Below, in pieces: positions 31,140 through 41,584 of a DNA stretch of 64,000 nt. Position 1 is the stretch's first letter. Every line of letters starts with the position of its first letter. This DNA is from Chrysopilus asiliformis (taxonomy: Eukaryota > Arthropoda > Insecta > Diptera > Rhagionidae). The notes under the pieces were generated by a model. That model saw only the letters and a list, made by a program, of their open reading frames with translations. It did not search any database and had not been told where the DNA came from. Location: contig OZ035961.1 of assembly GCA_964034945.1 (NCBI GenBank), forward strand, positions 25,583,684-25,647,683. Reading direction: 5' to 3'. Both the position numbers and the translations under genes were made by a program.

Positions 31140-32420
31140 GTTGTCGTACACCACAAGTGTGCGATTTCATGTATAGCCGAACAGTGAACACCTGAGACAA
31201 GAATAATAAATCTAATGTGATTCACATACGGCAAACTTATTACAGTCTAAAGTTACTTTATCGACCATTTACCGTTATGATGCCTACCGTCGACTGCTGC
31301 TGAAGAGGGTTCTTCGTCCAAGTCTTACTTGCTGGAAGTTACCACAGTTGCGAATGTAAGTCAATTCTTGCGTTAGAGCTGAGTGGACGTAATCGTCTAA
31401 TGGTCGGTCTTAAAAAAAACTTATGGCATCTTATTACCTCGCGCGTTTTGGGTGTGGTGTGCACATGAACTCCATTTATTCAGTGATGGACAAACGGACC
31501 GTGCGGAATCGTTGCAAGCGTGGTCATGGGAGACGTTAAAAAGCCTTTGGCCACTGAGTGGCAGAGTCAAACAGCTTAGATACTATTATTAAATATGTCT
31601 TTAACCATGGTTTAGGTCGAGGTACTACATATAATCGCACTTCAATGACCGCAACAGCGAACAACAGCGAATTTGAAAAACCTTTGATTCTCTCGTTTCT
31701 AGCCGCGGGTAAGGAAGAACCCCAAAGAATGCCGTGTGCGAATGCTGTACCCAAGAGTAGTTATACGTAACCTGTTTTTTAGTGAAATTTTTTTTTCGGC
31801 ATTGCTGTATAATGGGTACCCACGATAAATGTTTCTTTTTCGGGCGATCCATCTGAGTATTTACTTTTGTTGGTCATGTCCGTAAATTCTTATTTTGGTA
31901 CTTCTCGGTCAGTACGGTGATGGGTCTAAAAGTTTTAACCTACTTATCTCGCAGGTATACCTATTCGATTGCTATCTCGTCATTTTGTACACCTCAGTCA
32001 TACTTTCACGTATAATTCAACAGGTTGTTGTTACCAATGCGATTGATTCCTTTCGTTGTGAATAATGAAAATTGAATTTTGCACATACCAACTATAATTT
32101 GACTTCGAGCATCAAAAATTTTCATATATTTATACAAATTAGGTTACTTACACTTGTTGTCAAATGTACGGTGGAAAATTATACACGATGTGGTACTGTT
32201 GTTGACCCCTCTTCATTTCAATTGTATGTATTGTATGTGTAATTCTTTTGAATATGGGAAAAAAGATGAAAATCTTGGGAGTCACTTAATTTTCTTGCTT
32301 CTCTATATTTTCTCGCGATATAATGAACGTTAAGCAGTTAAAATTATTTACACTTCGTTATCAGGTAGGAAGAAGTACTTTGATTTATGGTCTGTGGAGC
32401 TCACAGTAGTTGGTATTAGT
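31140..32420. promoter_or_regulatory. unique GC-richer island, possible conserved non-coding or cryptic exon region
   Basis: Repeat-free stretch with near-balanced composition in parts (31260-31780). It contains an exon-like segment 31246-31355 (acceptor TTATTACAG, open for 36 codons reading STIYRYDAYRRLLLKRVLRP, donor AT|GTAAGT) and open frames on both strands at 31536-31770. None matches a family I know. Could hold regulatory DNA, a non-coding RNA or an unrecognised gene. Confidence 0.3.
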
Positions 32421-32869
32421 TGTATATATGAAAACTTTTAATGAAAGGGTCTGTCAATTCTTTCAACTCGCTTTCACTGAATCGATGAAAAATTGTTTTC
32501 CGAAAATTCAGTACAGTGATTATAAACAGGCTCATCTTTTTTTTTTAATTTTGGCAAAACAAAAAAAAAGCTTATTAAGAGTTTTTTTAGCACAGTGCAA
32601 GATATCTATTAGGGGAAAAAAATTGATTTTGTAAGAAAACAAAATCAAGTTTTTTTTTCTCTAATAGAAAAAACAAAACAGCCCAATCAATGTAGTGGTG
32701 ATATGAGACCTTCCTTACAAACATAAATTCCATTTGATTAAAAATATGATGTTTTATTGAAATTTACTATATTTAGTATTATTAATTAAGCCTTTAACAT
32801 CGAAAACTAACTAAAAAAGTCGAGAATTAAGTACAGATACGTCTTTTAACGAATGTTAAAAACGGGAAA
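32421..32869. other. intergenic, AT-rich, nothing seen
   Basis: No supported feature. Confidence 0.35.
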
Positions 32870-33020
32870 ATTTGATCCACTCCCATCTCCCATACAAATG
32901 GGAAAAGTTTTTACAATTGTCTCGAAAACGATTCATTTTATCAAGAAAATTATTAAGACTAAAAGCGTTTAGTATATGATTTTACATAACTCTCCCATCC
33001 ATCACAATCAAATTGAAACC
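32870..33020 (-). repeat. family A monomer fragment, reverse orientation
   Basis: Contains CACTCCCATCTCCCATACAA, TCTCGAAAACGATTCATTTT and ATTTTACATAACTCTCCCAT, the complement of a family A monomer. Confidence 0.5.
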
Positions 33021-33209
33021 AATTTTTATAAATCCAATTGGTTTGCAGGACTCTAATTGATTTTTTTCAAAATCGCGGTCAATATAAATTCAAATATGTA
33101 TTCAAGTATCGTTAATATCTTTTTTTATATGTAAGGAAGGCAAAAACATGTTTTCTGACAAGTAAATTGGCAAAAGTGCGATTAAAATTCAAAATTTCTT
33201 TCCAATGCG

Positions 33210-33790
33210 AATAGCACCGCCCCGGGTGTGGGGAGGATGTGTGTGGGGGAGGCGGCTGGGTGGGCGTTAAAATCGCCACTAGCCGGATTAGAATTCCCGA
33301 TGAGTACAACATATTCAAACCGGTGATTTGCGACATGATCAAAATTTCCTTTTGTGATTTTACTTCAGCTAATTGGCTAAACACTGAGGTTGGGTTCTAG
33401 CATAAAAGTTCCCACATAGGGCGTCATTTGTCTAAGGCGGCTCGGCGCTTTTGGCGACATTTCGGGACCTTTCGAAGTTCGCTGCGTTAAATTCGGTCCC
33501 CACAAAGGACAAAACATGGAGATACGATTTTTTAGAAAGTGTTATGCCAATTTGAGGTCGAGTAAGGTCTTCCCGACCTCTTTTCCACAGCCATTGTCCT
33601 CTATTGAAGGCGGCGGGGTAATTTTCTGCTGCGTTTTGCTCGCCTGGGCGGATTAAAAAAGAACGCGAAAGACCCACGGATGCCTATAAATAGAGGATAG
33701 CTTCCGAGGGAAAAGAGTTCGGAACCGTAACCGTAATTTAAGGGCATATTTGGCCTTGGCATTTAAAATTTTTCGCAATTTTTTGGCTTG
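33210..33790 (+). promoter_or_regulatory. GC-rich unique island with a TATA box, candidate promoter or enhancer
   Basis: The most GC-rich repeat-free block between the two genes. A canonical TATAAATA at 33685-33692 is followed by about 100 bp of unique sequence. G-rich blocks (GGGTGTGGGGAGG) and GGTCTTCCCGACC, a perfect palindrome flanking AGTAAG, lie upstream. A MITE is inserted right after it (33799). It lies 3 kb beyond the lab stop. No coding frame convinces me. Confidence 0.35.
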
Positions 33791-33798
33791 TGACGCTA

Positions 33799-33999
33799 CA
33801 CACAAAAAAGTGATTAGTAAATTCACCTACAATTTAGTCAGCTACAAAAAAATAGATGAACTACCGACAAAAGTAGACAATAACTTGGTCTGATTAGATA
33901 AATTATCTACATTTTAGTCGAAAGTTTATCTATTTTTTGGTAGTTGGCTGAAAATCAACGAAAATTGTAAGTGAATTTACTAATAACTTTTTTTCTGTG
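33799..33999. mobile_element. 201-bp MITE with TA duplication (CACAC/GAAAAAA termini)
   Basis: Ends CACACAAAAAAGTGATTAGT and, inverted, CACAGAAAAAAAGTTATTAG, both leading into TAAATTCACYTACAATTT. TA on each side. Terminal motif and TA target resemble the CACTCAG MITE, so a shared Tc1/mariner-like mobiliser is possible. Confidence 0.78.
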
Positions 34000-34429
34000 T
34001 ACATTTGTTGCATATCGAAAAACTGAGATACCTTTTCTAGACAATCATGAACGAAAATTGAGATTGATCTTCCAAGCACACTCAAAAATGCATTTTATTA
34101 AAGTTCATTTTTTAAAACAAATAAAAAAACCGAAAATACTGACTTTTTTTGAAAAATTGGTATTAAATTTTTTTTTGGTGTCGCTGATTCCAAATATGGA
34201 AATGGTTCGGATTCAGCCTAGTTTTTGATATACAGGGGTAATCCATAAAGTTCCATAATTGTATCAAATAACATAATTTATGAACCACTTTTCATGTCTA
34301 GAAAAACTGGAGCTGACTCAACCAAACCACTATCAGTTTCGCAATCAGCGACACTAAATTACCCAAAAATACTCTAATATGCAAGGCTCCAAAACGACTG
34401 TTGGCCTGTCTTATTGAAGGAAAAAGTTG

Positions 34430-34860
34430 TTAAAAAAGTTCTGCATATTTTATACTAGGGGCTGCGCCCCGAACTGCTTTGCGGTTCACCCTCTTCAATA
34501 AAACGCATTTCGAGATTACTTTACCCCCTCCCCTTACTCCCCCACCTCTCGGGCTACTTTTTAATAGGTCTGTGTTGGGGCTGTACCCCCGACGAACATC
34601 TATGCCAAATTTCAGGCCAATCGGTTCAGTAGTTTCCCCGCGAAACAGTAACATAGCGCAAAAACTAAGTTTCGAAATCACTTTACCCCCTCCCCTTACT
34701 TCCCCCACCCCTCGCGATACTTTTCCGTATGCCTATGTTGGAACCAGAACTACCACAGACACTCATGCCAAATTTCAAGGCAATCAGTTCAGCAGTTTTT
34801 GCGTGAAAGAGGAACAGACAGACAGACAGACACAAATTCATTTTTATATATTAGTATGAT
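34430..34860 (+). repeat. repeat family D (retroposon-like), copy 1
   Basis: Shared with 57167-57655: TTTACCCCCTCCCCTTACT, TTTCAGGCCAATCGGTTCAG, GTTTCCCCGCGAAA, GCGTGAAAGAGGAACAGACA, then GACAGACAGACA and a 3' end TTTTTATATATTAGTATGAT. This 3' structure resembles tails of RTE-like or SINE retroposons in insects. No reverse transcriptase is present. Confidence 0.7.
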
Positions 34861-36616
34861 TGTAGTTATGAGAATAACTTGAAAAAATTTCAATTAGTTT
34901 TGTTTTTTATAGAATTTTCTATTAAAATTTGCTGCAGAATACGATTAAAAGCCCTTGTTTTGATGCTAGTTTCAAAAAAAGAAAAGTAAATTTTCAAAAT
35001 AAGAATTCAACAGATAAATGTAGACCATTGGTAAATATTTTTTTTTATTGTTTATCATGCTTACAATTTGGTCAATGTGTAAATTGAAGTTACATACTTT
35101 TAGACTTCTTGTGTACAAAAAACATCAAGTGGTAATATATCATGAATTTATGCACTTCACGTATGCGAGTATTGATTGAATTGAGATTAGTAGATTAGTT
35201 GGACGTAATGTGATAATTTTAGAATTTGGTACATTTTTCAAAATCGGAAAACCATAAGACTGTTTGAATTTTTACAGAAATCTTTACATAAAGCTGTTGC
35301 GATTTTTGCCAGAATTTCTCTACTAAAATTTATGCTGCGAGACTTGTGGTCGCTTGCACCCGACAAACTTAGTGATTTATTTAAGTTCAGGATTTCTATG
35401 TTTTAAGTAGGCTAAGCACAACTTAATTCTCTAAGAATAGTTGGCGCAAACTGCGGCGCATTTCGTTAAATAATTTTCAATGGTAAAATGTTTGTTTCTA
35501 AAAGATGCAATTTTTGTCTTCAGTTTTAAGTGGTTAATTAAATTGCTTCGCAGGGCATCCAGTCAAAGGAATTTAGATGGGCAAATGGCTATGTTTCATC
35601 GGCTGGTTAATTACTTTTGCATATTCCCATGCCCATAGAGTAAAAAAAACATATAAATCAGAAAAAGATCTGAATTAAAACAATTTTATCATAATATTTA
35701 TTTTTTGTTTATATAATATTTATATAAGTACAGTCCCTGAGGAAGAAATGATTTTTTTTATTTTTGCTTTTTTTCAAATTTTGTAACTTTATTTCTTCAT
35801 TTACTATGCATTAAATTTTATCATATAACTTAAATATCTACATATAATTTATTGTAGAATTAAATATTATAGTTATAAATTGCTTCTTAAATTAAACTAA
35901 TGTCTTTTGTGTAGTTTTTCTTTGTAGAGAAATTAATATTTACATAAAAGTTTTATTTAAAATTGTTTTTACTTAGATTTCTATTTGCTTAATTATTGTA
36001 ATGCAGTTTAATTTGATGATAATTTACAATGGACAATATAAATCTGCACAATAACATGTCAAATAAATTCGTCACGAGGAACTCTAATTCAAATTCGTAA
36101 TTGAATGTTTAATTATTATGTGTAAAATATATATTTTCAAAATATGATTGGAACTGGGAATTTTTAAAAGAAATAATGCTTTTTTTTACAAATACAAAAT
36201 ACTTACAATTAGTAAAGTTATACAATTAAGACTAGCTTTGCACATGACTTGTTTTTTGTTTCTATCTCTTTTCAATATTTTCAACAGTGTAATAATAAAA
36301 GTTCAGGAGTTATGCCCATGCTAAATTGGTTGATGTCTATGATGGTTACGAAGTTTTATCCAGTGGTGCTACAACTTTTTTTTAGATAATTTCGATAAGA
36401 TCTTTTGTTACCAAGAAAAGATCGAATAGATAACGTGTTTTAGATTCTGGGAGGCATTTAGCATTTAGGTGTTGTGTGATGGGAAAAAATTCGATGTTGT
36501 TGGCCGGTGAAAATAAATCATATGGGAAAATTCCAGAAATCATTCGATGATATTTCACAAATTTATTTTAGCAATAGAACAGAATCAACATCGAAATCCA
36601 TGTACACGATCCTGAA
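34861..36616 (-). other. lab 3' UTR and downstream flank
   Basis: Very AT-rich sequence after the lab stop. The nearest minus-strand AATAAA is at 36562-36567, only about 50 bases after the stop; others lie near 35952 and 35697. Which is used cannot be told from sequence. No gene otherwise. Confidence 0.4.
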
Positions 36617-36868
36617 CTAGTTTGATTCCCTGCTGTTTTCGCTGCTACCAGGTAGATTATTCTCATTAGCGGTTCCTTGTACGCCGCCGGTTGTCGTTGT
36701 TACTGCCGCGGATGCTGTCGCGGACGCTGATGTGGATGTTGCTTGGGATTGTGCTGATGTTGCGGCAGCTTGTACGGTAGTTGATTGATTAATCGACTCA
36801 GCGGGCACTAATCCCTCCTTGACTCGTTTCTTCTGCTTCATTCGGCGATTCTGGAACCAGATTTTCAC
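36617..36868 (-). CDS. lab: lab last coding exon with homeodomain residues 45-60
   Basis: Acceptor TTCGAAATAG at 36869, then GTG AAA ATC (Val45-Lys46-Ile47). Encodes recognition helix [17 protein letters not shown] and a low-complexity tail, 83 residues to TAG. Confidence 0.93.
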   Translation of the reverse strand: MKIWFQNRRMKQKKRVKEGLVPAESINQSTTVQAAATSAQSQATSTSASATASAAVTTTTGGVQGTANENNLPGSSENSRESN

Positions 36869-37386
36869 CTATTTCGAATGAAAAACGTACACGAATTATT
36901 AAAAAAAAACTGAGATTGTTTCGAAAAATATTAGTGCAGATACAACGAAAACACTAAGCGAGAGTCAAGATACATATTGAGAGTCTCAATTTAATGGATT
37001 AGCTCGTGATGTCTTAACTGACTTTATCGAAACTTGAAAGGGTGTGCTTTTATGCTAACAATTATGCTTATGCTATTTGAGATGTGAGTGAAGTGTGTAT
37101 TTATTTTTTCTATGTTACCAAATGGAAGTGCAGCATACCTGTGTCTCATTTAGCTGTAAGGTGTTAGCGATTTCGATTCGTCGAGCTCTGGTCAGATATC
37201 TATTGAAATGAAACTCCTTTTCCAATTCCGTTAGTTGTTTGTTAGTAAAATTTGTACGTCCCGAATTATTGTTGTTATTGTTTGATGCTAACAGCAGGGT
37301 GCTAGCTGCCTGTCCCGGTAAACGACATGGATCCAACTGCTGGCCGGGCATTTGATAATCATGCAATGTTACTGGTAGCTTTGGTG
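36617..37386 (-). CDS. lab: labial homeobox protein, 3' two coding exons (5' exon not in view)
   Basis: Hox1-class transcription factor that patterns the posterior head and brain and binds DNA with Extradenticle (family knowledge). Spliced as complement(join(36617..36868, 37139..37386)). The homeodomain runs from [20 protein letters not shown] through [20 protein letters not shown] and [16 protein letters not shown], with Trp48, Phe49, Asn51 and Arg53 in place; as far as I recall it matches Drosophila Labial throughout. A six-Asn run precedes it. The tail after KEGLVPAE is Ser/Thr/Ala-rich and ends at TAG (36619-36617), shorter than the Drosophila tail. The first base of the 37386 exon completes a phase-1 codon, so a 5' exon with the YPWM-like hexapeptide must lie further right; I did not find it before 64000. 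Confidence 0.95.
36869..37138 (-). other. intron inside the homeobox
   Basis: A 270-bp intron between homeodomain codons 44 and 45, the same position as in Drosophila lab (established knowledge). No repeat inside. Confidence 0.9.
37139..37386 (-). CDS. lab: lab exon with homeodomain residues 1-44
   Basis: Acceptor TATGATTTTAG at 37387, donor CAG|GTATGC at 37138. Encodes [16 protein letters not shown], a linker, an Asn run and the homeodomain up to NETQ (Gln44). Confidence 0.93.
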
Positions 37387-37544
37387 CTAAAATCATAAAA
37401 GATCAATTAGACATTTTGATTTTTCGTGTTATCTGCACGATAAAAACATAATCTGTGAAATGAAGTGTGGGAAAATAGTCTAAGTTTTCATAAAAAAATG
37501 ATTTAAAACGGGAAATGCTTAATATTTGCAAAAATAAGAAAGCT

Positions 37545-37745
37545 AATTCGTGATATACTCTCTATGAGCATTTGTCTAGGGGAGGAGGAAAGGAATGGTT
37601 CGATTTTCTCCATCCAAGTAAGTACATTACCGTGCCTTTTACGAGAAACTTTTCAGTGACAAATTTCAAGTTTATAGCTGAATTCTTCCACGAGTTATCG
37701 TGTTTACGGACGGACGAATAGATAGAAGGACTAAAGACTGGACAT
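37545..37745 (+). repeat. family A fragment
   Basis: GGGGAGGAGGAAAGGAATGG, TTACGAGAAAC, ACAAATTTCAAGTTTATAGC, then a short core TTACGGACGGACGAATAGAT. Ends directly against the MITE at 37761. Confidence 0.6.
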
Positions 37746-37760
37746 ATTTTCTTTGAAGAT

Positions 37761-38151
37761 TAAAGGTGCCGCTCTACATGAGAGTAAATGCCGGCGAGAA
37801 CCTTTCGATAGCAGCTACTCGCAAATGGACACGTCTCTGAGAGTCGCTCGCAAAAACTCGCAAAAACTCGCGAGCTAGTTTCTGCGAGCTGTCAAAAGTG
37901 ATTCCACTCTCTAGTCGACACGCACTCAATGAAATCTCGGGGAGTTGCTCGCCAGATACGAACGGCGCTTGATATTCGCTAGTAGCTCTCGAGAACTCGC
38001 CAAAGCAAGATGTCAAAAAAATCAAGATATTGGTCTTGAAAAGAGAAAAATCGCCGAAATTAACTCTCAAATGGACAACCTCCTGCGAGTAACTCTCGAG
38101 AGTTTTTGAGAGTTACTCACGTATTTACTCTCATGTGGAGTGGCACCTTTA
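37761..38151. mobile_element. 391-bp MITE, TAAAGGTGCC termini
   Basis: Inverted ends of about 30 bp: TAAAGGTGCCGCTCTACATG then AGAGTAAAT, matched from the right as TAAAGGTGCCACTCCACATG. The interior is rich in CTCGCAA and CTCTCGAGAG motifs. No clear target duplication. Open frames across it are not proteins. Confidence 0.8.
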
Positions 38152-40271
38152 GGTCATTGAAAAGAAAAAAAATAGTAAATATTTAAAAAAAAATTGAAAA
38201 ATCTGCCTCATTTTTGAAGCATTTGTAGTGGGACTGTCCCTTAGAAAAAGTTATTGGTGAGTATATTGAAGTTCTTAGTCATCCGATAAAGAAAAAAAAT
38301 AAAATAAAAATTCGGGTATGGAAATTTTGGCGCCAATTCAAATTAGCTAACTATTTTTTGATCTGCCGGTTGGGGGGCACTTGATCCATACTACATGAAT
38401 TTAGTCTAAAAGTTAATTTGATTCACAAAAACATTTATCCACTATAACAAGATTTCCCTTGCGGTGGGTCGCAACTCCTTGACGGTCACCGAATATTTTT
38501 AGGGGAGTCACTATGGAGGCTACGGGAATTTATTTATAAAATCATTTTCTTATGAAATTAAAAAACTAACAGATCTGATAAAATACTAATGAAGCGTTGG
38601 GTACTTAAGGTTCTTCCTCAACAAAAACTAAAGTTTTATTTCACTTTGCAAAATGTTTCGCTTATGGCACGTTTCATTCACAAAATTTTAGTTTGTGTCT
38701 TTTTCTTTTTAAATGATTTCACCTTTTCTGAATCGGTCTTACCATTAGGGATGCCAAATGAAAAACAAAATCGTAACGTTATACATTTCAAGATTATAAT
38801 GAAAAAGAGTATTTGTCTTCTATACAGCCACAGTTTGGGGCTGTACAGTTTGGGAGGATAAGATCCTAAAATTGTAGTTTTCACATTAATATTCGAAGTT
38901 GCGATTTAATTTTTATGATGGCAAAATGATTCATATAGAGTATTTACAAAATGATTCACTTTTAAGTTGAATTACGATACAAATGTTTTGTTCTTAGAAA
39001 ATTGGATCAATTGATTTTAAATTTAAAGAAAAATATCAAACCTCAAGAGCTTCGTAAAATCCCAAATTAAAACAAAAATATATTACAAAAGAATATAAAT
39101 TATTCATTTAAGAAACAATTACAAAAATGAATTTACTAATTGTACGAGTTAAAAAGCCTAAAATCGATTAAGGGTTTCGTGCCGATGTGAAGCTCCCTTG
39201 CCATATTTTTCACAGACATCAACCCTCTCATGCTATTGTCGAAGGAAATTTTTCTGTTTTAGTGTAAATGTCAGTCAAATAGGAGATAAGCATCTTCGGG
39301 ACGCATTTTCTCGTATTATTTTTTTGGTGCTAAAATATCGTGGCACGCTTTTTTTCAGTGGAAATGAGGCCAGGAGCCAAGAGGGCAACGAAAAATGTGA
39401 AAAAATCAACAACACCTGAAAAACCGTTTACGTTGAGGGTGGCGTGCACACGTTCACCAAACTTACAACATTTTTTTTTGGTGTGAGAGTTGTACTTGTC
39501 GTTTGTATGCACATGGGAAATATTTTTTTTTTAGTAAATGTGACCCTTTTTCGCCTACAAATACCAGAACCGTAACCACGTAAAGGTGGCAGGATAATTC
39601 GGTTTTCCCGTATTTTCTTATCGACTACGATTTCCCACAGTTGTTTTTGGTTTTTGGATTTATTTTTCACTGTTTTTTAAGTAAACTGAACCTGAGAATT
39701 TCTGTTTATTGAGTCAATTTATTTATTAAAGTTAACAGCCAACACATGTCATCGACGTCGCGCCGATAGAATTGCTATTATTTGTATAATGTAGACGCAT
39801 GTTGACACTTTCAACTGCGCCATGTCATAGTTTGGAGATTAAAGTTGGTATTTTTGGTAAGAAACTGCATTTGAATAGCATTTCTGTAAATTCCAGTAGC
39901 AGTTTTCTCGTCCTGTTATCAAATAGTGAATAGTCAAATGATGTCAATATTTATTTGGTCAACGTCAAGGTGACAACAAATTTATAAGTGTTTATCAATC
40001 GAGAAATGCAAATGATTCAAGTAGAATAATGCAACTGAACAGAAATAAGTGCTATAAAAAAAATCATTCTTTTACGATAAATGTTGAGTGATAAAAATAT
40101 ATTTTTCTTTGCCACAAGTCAATTTTTAACTTTGCGGGAATTTAGTTAGGCGGATTTGCATTATTTCTGTGTTAACAAGTCATAAGAGCCTAAGTCGATT
40201 TTCAGATCAAGATAAAAAGATCTGTATTTACTTTAATAGACAGAGCAATTTGGCTTAGCCTAAAAACAGAC
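38152..40271. other. presumed lab intron, AT-rich with a few unique patches
   Basis: No repeat or ORF that I can support. 39180-39900 is less AT-rich (for example GACGTCGCGCCGATAGAA near 39755) and may be regulatory; 38326 holds a TTTTGGCGCCAA palindrome. Confidence 0.35.
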
Positions 40272-40729
40272 TAAAGGTGATGGCCCAATAGAAGCTTGGC
40301 TTGCTTCGCTTGCTTTACTCGCTTTGACAGCTGAATTGAACTCCGTGTTTCCTTATGGGAGCTGGCCCAATACAAAAGCGCTTAAAGCAAAGCGAAGTAA
40401 GCAAAGCTTCGATTTGAACAATTCTTAATTAGACGCTTTGCTTTATGCGCTTTGACAGTTCTGACAATTTAGTTTTTCACCTACTTGATGGAATAAAACA
40501 CAAAATGCATTGTAATTGCTTTGTAAGTTAATTATTATTGTTAAAATGTTTGCACAAACTTTTTTTTCATTCAGAAAATATAAATATAACTCAATTGCCA
40601 GATGTCAAAGCGCTCATAGCAAAGCGTACATTGGGCCTAGAGACGCTTTACTTGCTTTTATCGCCTCAAATGCTTCATCAAAGCAAATCAAGCGAAGCAA
40701 GCAAAGCTTCTATTGGGCCATTACCTTTA
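40272..40729. mobile_element. 458-bp MITE, TAAAGGTRATGGCCCAATAG termini
   Basis: Inverted ends TAAAGGTGATGGCCCAATAG and TAAAGGTAATGGCCCAATAG, each followed by AAGCTTKGCTTGCTTCGCTTG. Further inverted AAAGCAAAGCG and CGCTTTGCTTT copies inside make it foldback-like. Shares the first eight bases of its ends with the MITE at 37761. Confidence 0.82.
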
Positions 40730-41419
40730 GGCCCTTATGACTTGTTGCCACAGATTTATCAGCGCAAATGATTTTGCAACAAACTTTTTTAGTACTATCT
40801 CTCAAAAGACATCTCTCAAAAGAGGTCAATAAAGTCCCCCCTAAACATCAGGGGTGTTATTATTTTCTCCAGCTCAAAAAAAACCTACTGGAATTTATTT
40901 TGAAAAAGTCGTCCCAAAAAACTCAAAAAATTGCACTAAAACATCATTAAAAAACCCAATAAAATTCAAAAAAAAAATCCAGTGGGTGCCCAACCCGGGG
41001 TTTTCACAACCCTGCTAAAGGTTCAAAAAATTTTCTGAAATTTTTTATTGCATTTTTTATTTTTTAGTTTAAAATGGCTAAAGATATCGAAATATAGTCG
41101 AAATTTTATGATACTTATTTTATTCCATACATTTGATTGTTGAAAAATTGTTGGTTGTCCAAAAAAAATCGAGAAACAGGAAAATTCAGTGAAAAATTTT
41201 CCTGAAAAAAGCTGGATCCCACTTTCAAAAGTTCTAATTTCAAAACGATTTGACCGATTGAGGTGAAATTTTAGCTCATATCTTTCGGAGTGAGGTTACG
41301 AATTAAGAGGAACAAAATATGACACAAATCGTGTGTTTTTTTCTCAAGTTTTCTCAAGCGGCAGCAGAGGAGTAAGTTATTAAGAAAAATGTAATTTTCA
41401 ATTTCATCTAGTGATGCTA

Positions 41420-41584
41420 GGGACTGCTTATAAAATACGTCACACTTTTAGGGGGAGCGGGTTAGTGGCAGTGTGACCGCGACAGTAAACACCACACAAA
41501 AAATCGTCAAAAAGTGTGAAAAATCGTGAAAACGGGTGGTTCGAAAGGCCGAAAATTAGCGTGACGTATTTTATGGACAGACCC
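41420..41584. mobile_element. 165-bp MITE, ATAAAATACGTCACRCT ends
   Basis: Left GGGACTGCTTATAAAATACG and, inverted from the right, GGGTCTGTCCATAAAATACG, both running into TCACRCT. YTA flanks each side. This terminus type is widespread in arthropod genomes. 40730-41419 between this and the previous MITE holds nothing recognised beyond a family-like patch at 41200-41340. Confidence 0.75.

Noticed and set aside
37774..38070. 98-codon minus-strand frame just upstream of lab
   Set aside because: Lies entirely within the MITE at 37761-38151.
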